Assembly (NCBI RefSeq): GCF_012027325.1 | Contig: NZ_SNUG01000002.1 | Span: 408,151 to 472,150, forward strand | Length of the DNA: 64,000 bases | Source of the DNA: Thermococcus sp. M39 | GTDB taxonomy: Archaea; Methanobacteriota_B; Thermococci; Thermococcales; Thermococcaceae | Reading direction: 5' to 3' | Shown here: positions 54,955 to 64,000 of the stretch, piece by piece | Layout: the number at the start of each line of letters is the position of its first letter | Numbering within the stretch: position 1 is the stretch's first letter | Made by a program: the position numbers and the translations under genes | Notes under the pieces: generated by a model | Told to the model about the DNA's origin: nothing | Seen by the model: the letters and a program-made list of their open reading frames with translations, nothing else | The model's database searches: none

Positions 54955-55824
54955 TCAACCTTTGATTCCACCCGAATAACCTTGCAGTAATATCTGCTGC
55001 GCCGTAAGGAAGAATATTATCGTCGGGAGCAGATAGAGAGTTCCGGCAGCAGCTATTAGGGGCATGTGAGAATACTCAGCCTCAATGTTTGCTTCAATGA
55101 ATGTTGCTAAAGTCTGGTCAATGAGGAAGGTTCTCACGTAGATTATGTCCTGCCAGCCAGCCAAGAATGCAAACAAAGCGACTGCCAATATGCCCGGCTT
55201 GATTAAAGGCAGCATGATCTTCCACCAGACTTTTATCCTTGAGGCTCCGTCAATTATGCCCGACCACTCAAATTCCCATGGTATTGTGTCAAAGAAGCCC
55301 TTCATTAACCAGACAGACATTGGAATTTCGAGAGCTGCCCTCGCTAAGATTACGTAGAAGAATGAATAGAGCCTTATTATATCTGGACTCTGTGGAAAGG
55401 TTAAACGGTAGAGCAGATAAACACCAACAATCAACGCAACGCCGGGGAAGGCATGTAAAATTAGCAGCAGAACCATCATGTGCTTTCTTCCCCTAAAGTC
55501 AATTCTTGAGAGCGAGTAGCCTGCCAAAGCGCTAATAAAAGTTACAACTCCAGCCACTCCTAAGGCAACTACAAGCGTGTTGAATGTAACTTTCAATATG
55601 TTAGTCCTTATTCCACCCGTTGTAGCTAGTTTCCCTTGGAACACATTAATCCAGTTTTCCAAAGTAAAGCGGAATGAGCTCAAATCTAAGTTGGTGAGCA
55701 TCTCCTTGCTGAAGCTTGAAAGCACTAATAGAGAAAAGCCAAGGATCAAAGGCAAACTTGCGAAGAGGATTGCAAGGATGATTATCCACTCATACCTGCT
55801 TGGTCTTGTTTCTACGTCCTTCAT
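54955..55824 (-). CDS. ABC sugar-type transporter permease (MalG-like)
   Basis: 289 residues with six predicted membrane helices. The EAA loop that docks with the ATPase reads EFEWSGIIDGASRIKVWWKIMLP. Layout and an N-terminal cytoplasmic leader fit MalG-type permeases of the carbohydrate-uptake family 1. The start overlaps the stop of the MalF-like gene by one base (TGATG), so they are co-translated. Confidence 0.9.
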   Translation of the reverse strand: MKDVETRPSRYEWIIILAILFASLPLILGFSLLVLSSFSKEMLTNLDLSSFRFTLENWINVFQGKLATTGGIRTNILKVTFNTLVVALGVAGVVTFISALAGYSLSRIDFRGRKHMMVLLLILHAFPGVALIVGVYLLYRLTFPQSPDIIRLYSFFYVILARAALEIPMSVWLMKGFFDTIPWEFEWSGIIDGASRIKVWWKIMLPLIKPGILAVALFAFLAGWQDIIYVRTFLIDQTLATFIEANIEAEYSHMPLIAAAGTLYLLPTIIFFLTAQQILLQGYSGGIKG

Positions 55825-56771
55825 CAGAAGTCACCTCTTGGCCTTTTCATCATTTTCTCAAATTGTAGAACTTTTAAAGTTACAAAACCTCCGATTATGC
55901 CTATGATTGACAGAATCACTGCTGCAGCGGCTGCTAATCCTTGATCTTGCTCTCCTCTACCGAAGGCTGTGTTGAATACATATAATGCAAGGGTAGTTCC
56001 ATAGTCTTTGTTCACTAAGTCCCACTGGACTAGAAGGAAGATGTGCGGATATGTTGTGAGCAAACTTAAGAACTGCCATGTTAAAACATAGAGGAAGTGC
56101 CACTTTGTGAGGGGAATTAGGATTTTTCTTGAAATTTCCCAAGCTGATGCACCATCAACCCTCGCAGCAATGATAAGCTCCTTTGGAATCTGATTTAAGG
56201 CTGATGTGAAGACTATCATACCAAAACTAACACCAACAAGACCATTCACAAAAATAATTATGCTCCAAGCTCCCCAAGGTACAGTTTGACCCCAAGGAAT
56301 TGGCTGAGAAATTACCCCAAGCTTCATTAAAATTGAATTTAATGTTCCAATTTCACTCCCATGGAAGAAATAATACCAAACAAGACTGTAAACAGCAATT
56401 GGGGACATTCTCGGCAGAAGCCAGAGGAGCCTAAAACTTGAAGCTGGCTTTTCACTTATGAAGAAAGTAGCTAAAGCTAACGCTAAACCTCCAAAAACGT
56501 TAATGATGAGCGTAATCCCAACGAAAACCACAGTTGTTAAAATTACAGCCTTAAAAGTTGGGTCGTGCTGGAACATGTAAAACAGTCTTTGATAGTTGTA
56601 GAATCCGACAAATTCTGTGAGATATTTCTCAACGTTCCAGTTCCTCATTCGAGTGAAGCTTATGTAAACGGTCATAACTAAAGGCACCAAGTAAAACAGC
56701 ACAACCATCAAAATCATTGGAGAAAGAAAAAAGGAAAGGGCTGTAAACTTCTCCCTATTGATTTTATTCAT
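55824..56771 (-). CDS. ABC sugar-type transporter permease (MalF-like)
   Basis: 315 residues with six or more membrane helices. The EAA loop is ELIIAARVDGASAWEISRKI plus LIPLTK. This is the MalF-type partner of the downstream permease. The gene starts 12 bases after the end of the binding protein, with GAGGTGAGAAC ahead of ATG 56771. Confidence 0.9.
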   Translation of the reverse strand: MNKINREKFTALSFFLSPMILMVVLFYLVPLVMTVYISFTRMRNWNVEKYLTEFVGFYNYQRLFYMFQHDPTFKAVILTTVVFVGITLIINVFGGLALALATFFISEKPASSFRLLWLLPRMSPIAVYSLVWYYFFHGSEIGTLNSILMKLGVISQPIPWGQTVPWGAWSIIIFVNGLVGVSFGMIVFTSALNQIPKELIIAARVDGASAWEISRKILIPLTKWHFLYVLTWQFLSLLTTYPHIFLLVQWDLVNKDYGTTLALYVFNTAFGRGEQDQGLAAAAAVILSIIGIIGGFVTLKVLQFEKMMKRPRGDF

Positions 56772-56783
56772 GTTCTCACCTCT

Positions 56784-58439
56784 TCACTGTGGGAACTTCC
56801 AGTCCTTTGGAATCTCTCCGACGATTTCGACATTTTGAGCAAGCTCTGGGTCTGCCTTAACTTTCTGGATGATGTAGTTAACTCCATCTTCTGGTGTCAT
56901 TTCGCCTCTGAGAACCTTGTCAACTGCTTCCTTGAAGATGTCTGCCAGTGCTGGGTACTTTGGATGAGCTGGAGCTAAGTGCGTGTATTCAAGCATGTAG
57001 CTGACATCTGCCAAGAACTGTGCGTTGATTGGGTTGACTGTTGCTTGGACAATGTCTTTGATGTTGTCTTTAACTGTCTGATCCAAATCGAGGTTGAGGT
57101 TCTTTAAGTCATTGAGCCACTTCTCGTCTTTGATAAGCTTTGCTGCCTCTTTTCTAACTGGGAGGTGTGCTGAGATAACACTGTGGATTGCGTTGATGTC
57201 TGGATCGCTTGCCTTTATGAGCATGAGGAATGCAAGTTTGTGGTAAACATCTTTAAGCTCGTCGTACTTTGGATTCTGTGCACCAGCTTTTGAGTTGATC
57301 ATCCAGACGAAGGGCTGGCTGAGTGTCACTGGCTTGCCTCCCTTCTCACCAGCTGGGAATAAAGTATAAGCGAACCACTCTTTCACTTCTTCGGGCTTGA
57401 GTCCTCTTGGCTCCCCACTGCCTTTAGCATAGTACTGCTTGGTCTGCCACTCTGTCCAATACCATGTACCACCTATATCGAAGAGTGTTCTTCCCTCAAC
57501 AATTGTTGGATGAATCTGCTTAGCCCAGTCCCAGCTCATTATGTCCTTTGGAAGCAAGCCATCTTGGGCAAACTTCCACTCAACATAGAGCCACTTATAC
57601 ACAGCTGGAACATCAACGACGAGCTTTCCAGTCTTCTCGTCATAGAGCTTTCCACCAAAGGCGAAGATGAACTGTATCAGGTCTGGGTGGGCTGAACCCT
57701 TTCTGTGAATCAATCCCCACTCAGCAGCACCGCTCTCTTTAGCCTTCTTAGCCCAGTAATAGACATCGCTCCATGTGAACTCTCCATTCTTCACCTTTTC
57801 AGGAAGAGTGCTCACATCAAGTCCAATTTTTGCAGCAACGTCTTTTCTAACGTAGAGTGGTCTTGCCTCTGTGTCCTGTGGCAGTCCATAAAGCCTTCCA
57901 TTGAACTTTGAAGCCTCTATGAGTGATGGATAGAAGTCATCAATGACACTCTTGTAGGCGTTTGCATAGTCTGTTATGTCAAGAACGTAGCCTTCATCTG
58001 CCAGTGTTGGGAGGAATGCATAGGAGTTCACGAAGAAGTCTCCAGCCTGTCCAAGTGGTTGCTTGCTGAGGTACTCCTTATAGGCATCTTGGAAGGAGGC
58101 AACATAGTGCGTGTCTGTAATCACAATTTTCACTTTAATTCCATTGTCCGCCCAGATTTTGTTTATTCTTCTCGCTGCTTCAACAATACCATAGACTCTC
58201 ATGACACTGTTGGGGTCACCTGAACCCCATGCAGAGAACTTGACTTCATTAATTCCATTCTGCTCAAGAACCTTTCCTATTGCAATCACGTCTTTTGTAA
58301 AGTCTCCAGTAAGCTGAACTTCTGCAGAAGGGGCTTGTGTTTGGGTTGTTTCCTTCTCGCCGCCGATACAACCACTGGCAACCACTCCAAGAAGCAACAT
58401 TGCAATTATCCATACAGCTCTTGCCTTCATTGTCCTCAC
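56784..58439 (-). CDS. ABC transporter substrate-binding lipoprotein
   Basis: 551 residues. The lipobox VVASGCIGG (Cys about residue 24) marks an archaeal lipoprotein, with a Thr/Gln-rich linker. The rest has the extracellular solute-binding protein family 1 fold (FIFAFGGKLYDEKTGKLVVD, TLFDIGGTWYWTEWQT). It is longer than most MalE-type proteins (about 400-450). It captures a sugar, a polyol or a similar substrate for the MalFGK-like proteins; the ligand cannot be read from sequence. The position next to inositol-phosphate synthase may hint at an inositol or sugar link, but that is only context. Confidence 0.88.
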   Translation of the reverse strand: MRTMKARAVWIIAMLLLGVVASGCIGGEKETTQTQAPSAEVQLTGDFTKDVIAIGKVLEQNGINEVKFSAWGSGDPNSVMRVYGIVEAARRINKIWADNGIKVKIVITDTHYVASFQDAYKEYLSKQPLGQAGDFFVNSYAFLPTLADEGYVLDITDYANAYKSVIDDFYPSLIEASKFNGRLYGLPQDTEARPLYVRKDVAAKIGLDVSTLPEKVKNGEFTWSDVYYWAKKAKESGAAEWGLIHRKGSAHPDLIQFIFAFGGKLYDEKTGKLVVDVPAVYKWLYVEWKFAQDGLLPKDIMSWDWAKQIHPTIVEGRTLFDIGGTWYWTEWQTKQYYAKGSGEPRGLKPEEVKEWFAYTLFPAGEKGGKPVTLSQPFVWMINSKAGAQNPKYDELKDVYHKLAFLMLIKASDPDINAIHSVISAHLPVRKEAAKLIKDEKWLNDLKNLNLDLDQTVKDNIKDIVQATVNPINAQFLADVSYMLEYTHLAPAHPKYPALADIFKEAVDKVLRGEMTPEDGVNYIIQKVKADPELAQNVEIVGEIPKDWKFPQ

Positions 58440-58460
58440 CCACTAGCAGTTTTTAAAATC

Positions 58461-58477
58461 AGAGCCGAAAAGGCTCT
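58461..58477. promoter_or_regulatory. Inverted repeat in the leader of the transporter operon
   Basis: AGAGCC-GAAAA-GGCTCT is a perfect 6-5-6 inverted repeat 22-38 bases before the start codon of the binding-protein gene. A TATA-like TTTATAAAT read on the minus strand lies near 58524-58532, so the hairpin or operator is downstream of the promoter. Confidence 0.4.
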
Positions 58478-58827
58478 AAAAGGGGTTATTTGAGAATCCC
58501 GTATTTTATTCAGCTTTTGTTATTTATAAAATTTGTGGACTTCTAAGAGTTTTAGAAAGGATTTGCTCACTCATATGTGTAGTATTCAACACAAAAATGT
58601 GCAAAATCCTTAAAAATCTAGTGATATTAATAAAATTTGGAAGTTTTTCCTTGATATAGTTCAAAGATATAGTTCAAACTTTCACCCAGCATGCCAAGTT
58701 TTGACATCTTTGATCCCACAATTTTAGTGAACAGTGAGTTCCACTATTATATTGCCATCAAATTTTACAACCAAAAAGTATTTAATTATTATAAAATAAT
58801 TAACAGCAAGAAAAGGAGGTGATAACG
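58478..58827. other. Divergent control region of the ABC transporter and inositol-phosphate synthase
   Basis: About 350 bases, AT-rich. It contains minus-strand TATA-like TTTATAAAT near 58524, a 13-base tandem duplication at 58653-58678, and, just before the synthase gene, an AATTATTATAAAATAATTA stretch (58782-58801) with its TATA box followed by GGAGGTGATAACG. Genes for DIP synthesis are heat-controlled in Pyrococcus, so operators are expected here; I did not find a convincing copy of the published Phr site. Confidence 0.45.
58653..58678. repeat. Perfect 13-bp tandem duplication
   Basis: GATATAGTTCAAA occurs twice head to tail (58653-58665 and 58666-58678). It lies in the control region between the transporter operon and the inositol-phosphate synthase gene. 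It could be two copies of a regulator site or a chance slippage duplication. Confidence 0.6.
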
Positions 58828-59979
58828 ATGGTGAGGGTTGTTATACTTGGCCAGGGATACGTTGGAAGCATATTTGCAATAGGGGTTGAGCGAATCAAAA
58901 GAGGAGATCTAGGCTACTACGGAATTCCACTGGCAAATGAGTTACCAATAAAAGTAGAGGACATTGAGATTGTAGGTTCTTATGATGTTGATAAGAGCAA
59001 GATTGGAAGACCTCTCTACGAAGTTGTCAAGAGATACTGGGAAGACGAAATCCCGGAGAGCCTCAAAAACGTTGTAGTGAGGAAGGGCATTCACTTAGGA
59101 AGCCTCCGCAATCTGCCAATTGAGGCTGAAGGCTTAGAGGACAAGATGACTCTCAAAGAAGCTGTAGAAAAAATTGTTGAAGAGTGGAAGGAGCTCAAGC
59201 CAGATGTCATTGTCAATGTCTGTACAACTGAGGCATTTAAGCCGTTCAACAGCAAAGAAGAGCTAATCAAAGCTATAGAAAATGACGACAGAGAAAGACT
59301 AACAGCAACACAAGTTTACGCTTATGCTGCAGCCCTTTATGCAAAAGAAGTTGGTGGAGCTGCTTTCGTAAATGCAATTCCGACATTGATAGCAAACGAC
59401 AATGCATTCCTTGAACTTGCAAAGGAGAGCAACTTAGTCATCTTTGGAGACGACGGTGCAACTGGTGCAACACCATTGACAGCTGACGTCTTGGCTCACT
59501 TAGCTCAGAGAAACAGATACGTGAAGGACATTGCCCAGTTTAACATTGGTGGAAATACAGACTTCTTAGCTTTGACAGACAAAGACAGAAACAAGAGCAA
59601 AGAATACACAAAGTCAAGCGTTGTAAAGGACATTCTGGGCTATGATGCACCACACTTCATCAAGCCAACTGGATTCCTTGAACCCCTTGGAGACAAGAAG
59701 TTCATCGCAATGCACATCGAGTATGTCAGCTTCAACGGAGCTGTTGATGAGCTTGTCATAACTGGAAGAATCAATGACAGCCCAGCTTTGGCTGGACTAT
59801 TGGTTGACCTAGTTAGACTAGGAAAAATTGCCGTTGAGAGGAAGGAATGGGGAACAGTTTATGAAGTCAACGCATTCTACATGAAGAACCCAGGACCAGC
59901 AGAGAAGGGCAACATTCCAAGGATTATCGCTTATGAAAAGATGCGCCAGTGGGCAGGGCTTAAGCCGAGATGGCTGTGA
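58828..59979 (+). CDS. Myo-inositol-1-phosphate synthase
   Basis: 383 residues from ATG 58828, with GGAGGTGATAACG ahead. It turns glucose-6-phosphate into inositol-1-phosphate using NAD; VILGQGYVGSIFAIGVERI is the dinucleotide site, and FGDDGATGATPLTADVLAHL and QFNIGGNTDFLALTDKDR are conserved active-site segments of the Ino1 family. It supplies both inositol units of di-myo-inositol phosphate; the next enzyme of the pathway is encoded at 52573-53865, with the transporter operon in between on the other strand. Confidence 0.95.
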   Translation: MVRVVILGQGYVGSIFAIGVERIKRGDLGYYGIPLANELPIKVEDIEIVGSYDVDKSKIGRPLYEVVKRYWEDEIPESLKNVVVRKGIHLGSLRNLPIEAEGLEDKMTLKEAVEKIVEEWKELKPDVIVNVCTTEAFKPFNSKEELIKAIENDDRERLTATQVYAYAAALYAKEVGGAAFVNAIPTLIANDNAFLELAKESNLVIFGDDGATGATPLTADVLAHLAQRNRYVKDIAQFNIGGNTDFLALTDKDRNKSKEYTKSSVVKDILGYDAPHFIKPTGFLEPLGDKKFIAMHIEYVSFNGAVDELVITGRINDSPALAGLLVDLVRLGKIAVERKEWGTVYEVNAFYMKNPGPAEKGNIPRIIAYEKMRQWAGLKPRWL

Positions 59980-59987
59980 TTTTCCTT

Positions 59988-61916
59988 TCAGACCTTCTCT
60001 TCTTCCAAATTTCTGTAAAACCTTCTTAAATAGAGCTTCATTCTCGGCAGATTAACGGGTTTCATAGTTTCATTCATCCAGTCGGGTAAATCTTTTCGTA
60101 TCGAGCTCCAAAGAACGCGGTAGTCCAGAATAATTATTGCTCCTTTCTCTTCGGCACTTCTATGAACTCTTCCAGCTGCTTGAACAAGCTTCCTATGAGC
60201 CGGCAGATAATAACCGTAGTATCTTCCCTTTCTTGGGAACTTCTTTTCAAAATACCTTATTTGAGCTTGAACTCTCGGAGTAGGTCTTGCATATGGGATT
60301 CCGACCAGAACAACACCGTTCATTTCATCTCCCGAATAATCTTGCCCTTCGCTGTTCCTACCCCCCATAACCCCCAGCAAAACTCCACCTTCCCTCTTTG
60401 CCTCTTCTTTAAATGCGTTCACCAAAATATCGTTTTCCTTAGAGCTCGCATTTTTCTTCTCAACGAAAACTTTTTTGCCAACCTCCTCTTCAATTCTCAA
60501 ATGAACGTTAGCAGATAAGAGACCTTGAAGGACCTCATATGAAGCTGTAAAAACACCAACATTCTTCGGAATAAGCTTTGCCGCTTCAACAATGTATTCA
60601 GCCATTTTTCTGTATAACTCTAGATTTCTCTCTTCTCCCCTTGTGGAGACGTCCTTAGCAACTAAGACAAGAGCATTCTCTTTCTTGACCATCCTCGGGA
60701 ACTTTTTAAGCTTTGCATTCTCAATCCCCATAATGTCTTTAAAAGCTTCAAGAGGCGTCAGCGTTCCAGACATGAAAATAGCCGATTGAACATCGTTTAT
60801 GAAATCCAAAGCCCTAGCAGGGTCTAAAGCGACTAATTCAAGCGAAAAACCCTTATCCTTGCTCATTATAAAGAGATAATCCTCTCTACCAATTACAGAG
60901 AGCCAGTTCAACAAAAATTCGCCAACTCTTCCAACGTAAGAACGTGGAGGTTTGTTCTTCTCAATTTTGTCTTCTCTAATTGCATCTCCTACTTCAACCA
61001 TCTCTCTCAAGATTCTGACTAAAAGCCTCTCACTGATGTTAAGGATTTCAAAAACATGAGCGAATATGCTTTCTGGAAGAATGGGGGCTTCCTCAACTTC
61101 CCTATCATTTAAACGCTCATTGTAGAGATTCTCCAGTCCTTTTAAGAAGATGCTCAAAAAGTTTGCGATCTCATGCTCATTATACTCTTCGGCCTCTTTT
61201 ATCGCCCTAGTTATGCTGTTAACAGTTATCTTATCGCTTAAAACGTCAATAGCTTGATTTGGTAAGTTGTGAGCTTCATCAAAAATTACTATCAAATCCT
61301 CATAATCAACTCCCAAACTCTCAATGAATGCATCTCTAATAGCTGGGTTGAGCATGTAGAGGTAGCTTGCAACAATCACATTCGCCTTTTCTCCTACTTT
61401 CCTTGTAACTTCATAAGGACAAAGCTCTAAGAGCTGAGAGTACTGGAGAATCTCAATTGGCTGGGAAGGAGAGTTAAGAAAGTATTCAACAATCTCGCTA
61501 AATTCATCTTTCTTTTTCTTAACGTTCTCAAAGTAGTCACACTTGTGGAGCTTTTTGAGGTTTTTACACACAATCATGGCATTGTAAGCATCAGGAGCAA
61601 AGTTTTGAATGTAAGAGTGGAGGCAGAGCTCTTTTCTGCTCCTAAACTCCACACCACTGACGGGATTTATTCTGTTTATCTCCTTAAGCTCCTCTATAAC
61701 CCTATCCATCTGTTTGTGAGTTCTAGCTAGATAAACAACCTTAAAACCCATGCTCAAGGCATAAGGCAGAACACCAGCAAGAACGCTTATTGTTTTTCCA
61801 AAACCAGTTGGAGCTTCAATTACCAACTTCTCTCCTTTTCTAACTGCTTCATCAACTAACCTAATGAACTCCTCTTGATTTGGACGCAGTGATTTATAAG
61901 GGAAGTAATCGCTCAT
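59988..61916 (-). CDS. XPD/Rad3-related ATP-dependent DNA helicase
   Basis: 642 residues. Superfamily 2 motifs: I VIEAPTGFGKTISVLAG, II VIFDEAHNLPNQ, VI QAAGRVHRSAEEKG. Four cysteines between motifs I and II (CLHSY, IVCKNLKKLHKCDYF and LCPYEVTR) form the iron-sulfur site of XPD, FancJ and DinG helicases. In archaea these 5'-3' helicases take part in repair. It is convergent with the inositol-phosphate synthase gene. ATG 61916 lacks a strong ribosome site. Confidence 0.93.
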   Translation of the reverse strand: MSDYFPYKSLRPNQEEFIRLVDEAVRKGEKLVIEAPTGFGKTISVLAGVLPYALSMGFKVVYLARTHKQMDRVIEELKEINRINPVSGVEFRSRKELCLHSYIQNFAPDAYNAMIVCKNLKKLHKCDYFENVKKKKDEFSEIVEYFLNSPSQPIEILQYSQLLELCPYEVTRKVGEKANVIVASYLYMLNPAIRDAFIESLGVDYEDLIVIFDEAHNLPNQAIDVLSDKITVNSITRAIKEAEEYNEHEIANFLSIFLKGLENLYNERLNDREVEEAPILPESIFAHVFEILNISERLLVRILREMVEVGDAIREDKIEKNKPPRSYVGRVGEFLLNWLSVIGREDYLFIMSKDKGFSLELVALDPARALDFINDVQSAIFMSGTLTPLEAFKDIMGIENAKLKKFPRMVKKENALVLVAKDVSTRGEERNLELYRKMAEYIVEAAKLIPKNVGVFTASYEVLQGLLSANVHLRIEEEVGKKVFVEKKNASSKENDILVNAFKEEAKREGGVLLGVMGGRNSEGQDYSGDEMNGVVLVGIPYARPTPRVQAQIRYFEKKFPRKGRYYGYYLPAHRKLVQAAGRVHRSAEEKGAIIILDYRVLWSSIRKDLPDWMNETMKPVNLPRMKLYLRRFYRNLEEEKV

Positions 61917-61987
61917 TTTGGTTCATCAAAAAAGTTATTAATGCGTCTTTTTAACTTTTCTCACAGAGATTAAAAGAGGGGGCTAAA

Positions 61988-63323
<1,336 letters not shown>

Positions 63324-63388
63324 TTAGATGTCCATCTTAATGGTCTCAGCAAAGATATTTAAGGTTTTAGGTCATCAGCGTCAATAAA

Positions 63389-63398
63389 GCTTTATAAT
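63389..63398 (+). promoter_or_regulatory. TATA box of the 29-residue ORF
   Basis: GCTTTATAAT at 63389-63398 is about 25 bases before ATG 63419, as expected for a leaderless transcript beginning at or next to the start codon. Confidence 0.45.
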
Positions 63399-63418
63399 TT
63401 AAGCTCAAAGGTTAAAAT

Positions 63419-63508
63419 ATGGACAAGAGAGAACTGTTTGGCGCGGTTTTGCTAGTTATTTGGATTCTGGGTTTTAATCATGCAACAAAATTTGAAGAAA
63501 AAGAGTAA
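63419..63508 (+). CDS. Leaderless 29-residue membrane peptide
   Basis: ATG 63419 to TAA 63506-63508. The peptide has a charged start (MDKRELFG), one hydrophobic stretch (AVLLVIWILGFNH) and a charged end (KFEEKE), so it is a single-span membrane peptide. It has a well-placed TATA box. It ends one base before the stop codon of the antiporter-like gene on the other strand. Too short to be sure by sequence alone. Confidence 0.4.
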   Translation: MDKRELFGAVLLVIWILGFNHATKFEEKE

Positions 63509-63509
63509 A

Positions 63510-64000
63510 TCAGTGAAGAGCTTTTGAGGCAAGACTTAAAACTGCGTTTATGTAACTGTTGTAGTCCATTGTTTGAGCTACTGCGGGAGCTATGAGCTTA
63601 TCAAGGATTATTGGTGCTATTAATCCAACTGCAAGACAAATTAATGCTAATAACAGACAGACTAGGCTCATGCTGAGTGGTTCTTTGGTTTCTAAGCCTT
63701 CTTTGGGTTTTCCTAGCCAGATGACGTAGAAGACGCGCATGTAGGCAATTAAGGCAATTGCTGAACTAATCACGATTATCAAAGCTAAGCCAAAGCTCTT
63801 CTCCATCAAAGCGTTAAAGAGCAAGAGTTTACTGAAGAATACATTAAGCGGTGGAATTCCAACGAGGCTTAACGTTGCAATTGCCAAGCTGAATGTTGCA
63901 ATCGGCATTCTCCTGCCCAAGCCAGATAAATCCTCGATATTTCTAGAGCCGACAGCGTGAATGAAGATTCCAGCCGCAAGGAAGAGGAGAGCCTTGGCTA
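63510..64000 (-). CDS. Proton-translocating antiporter-like subunit (NuoN/MrpD/MbhH family), C-terminal part
   Basis: The frame is open to the right edge, giving about 162 residues here. It has several membrane helices and the conserved HAVGSRNIEDLSGLGRRMP followed by SLVGIPPLNVFFSKLLLF, the end of the core of complex I-type antiporter subunits. In Thermococcales such subunits belong to membrane-bound hydrogenases (Mbh), Mbx/MBS or related formate and Mrp complexes. The rest of the gene and its operon are outside the window, so the complex cannot be named. Confidence 0.82.
   Translation of the reverse strand, partial: AKALLFLAAGIFIHAVGSRNIEDLSGLGRRMPIATFSLAIATLSLVGIPPLNVFFSKLLLFNALMEKSFGLALIIVISSAIALIAYMRVFYVIWLGKPKEGLETKEPLSMSLVCLLLALICLAVGLIAPIILDKLIAPAVAQTMDYNSYINAVLSLASKALH

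Noticed and set aside
58740..58827. Heat-shock regulator Phr site before the inositol-phosphate synthase gene
   Set aside because: TTTTAC and GTA elements are present (near 58765-58780) but their spacing does not fit the published consensus.

Overview
The window is a chromosomal segment of a hyperthermophilic euryarchaeon of the order Thermococcales (Thermococcus, Pyrococcus or Palaeococcus; the AT-rich composition fits a low-GC Thermococcus or Palaeococcus, but genus is not resolved). Support comes from archaeal ribosomal proteins (LX/L20a, L31e, L39e, S19e, L7Ae, S28e, L24e), aIF6, aIF5B, TFB, prefoldin alpha, FEN-1, CDC48, an ADP-forming acetyl-CoA synthetase alpha subunit, a TET-type M42 aminopeptidase and the di-myo-inositol-phosphate (DIP) pathway enzymes. 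Many start codons follow a GGTGAT-type ribosome site, and many promoters have an archaeal TATA box about 25 bases before the start of transcription.

Layout. 1-4.9 kb: Sua5 end, an alpha-solenoid protein, a frameshifted winged-helix regulator, a SecB-like protein, a nucleotidyltransferase, a cyclase-family protein and S-adenosylhomocysteine hydrolase. 4.9-7.4 kb (minus): an accessory operon with a secreted precursor ending in a domain of 16 cysteines, resembling halocin C8-type archaeocins, followed by four small four-helix membrane proteins. 7.6-17 kb: a nucleotidyltransferase, a second solenoid protein, a secreted caspase-like protease, a lipase-like hydrolase, two zincins, adenylosuccinate synthetase and a sugar epimerase. 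17-20.5 kb: prefoldin, methyltransferase and the L39e-L31e-aIF6-LX translation cluster. 20.5-25.8 kb: secreted and membrane-anchored accessory proteins around YhbY and S19e. 25.9-29.1 kb: PDCD5, TFB, FEN-1, PsiE-like protein and a box C/D sRNA. 29.4-32.8 kb: an accessory island of a papain-like secreted protease, membrane-anchored proteins and a fragment of an S1 serine protease. 32.9-51 kb: mostly housekeeping (AcdA, CDC48, MoeA, SerS, Rnp4, 5S rRNA, L7Ae-S28e-L24e-Ndk-aIF5B, RNA m5U methyltransferase, aminotransferase, glyoxylate reductase), ending in two adjacent box C/D sRNAs. 51-60 kb: DUF72 protein, Dph6, DIP synthase, a maltose-type ABC importer and myo-inositol-1-phosphate synthase. 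60-64 kb: XPD-like helicase, TET aminopeptidase, a leaderless 29-residue ORF, and the end of a proton-pumping antiporter-like subunit.

The most unusual content is the putative archaeocin operon at 4911-7378, which has runs of 7 and 10 G just before two of its start codons; a run of 8 G sits in the same place before another cysteine-rich secreted protein at 22873. Three box C/D guide RNAs overlap or abut coding ends. No CRISPR array, tRNA gene, complete insertion sequence or intein was seen.
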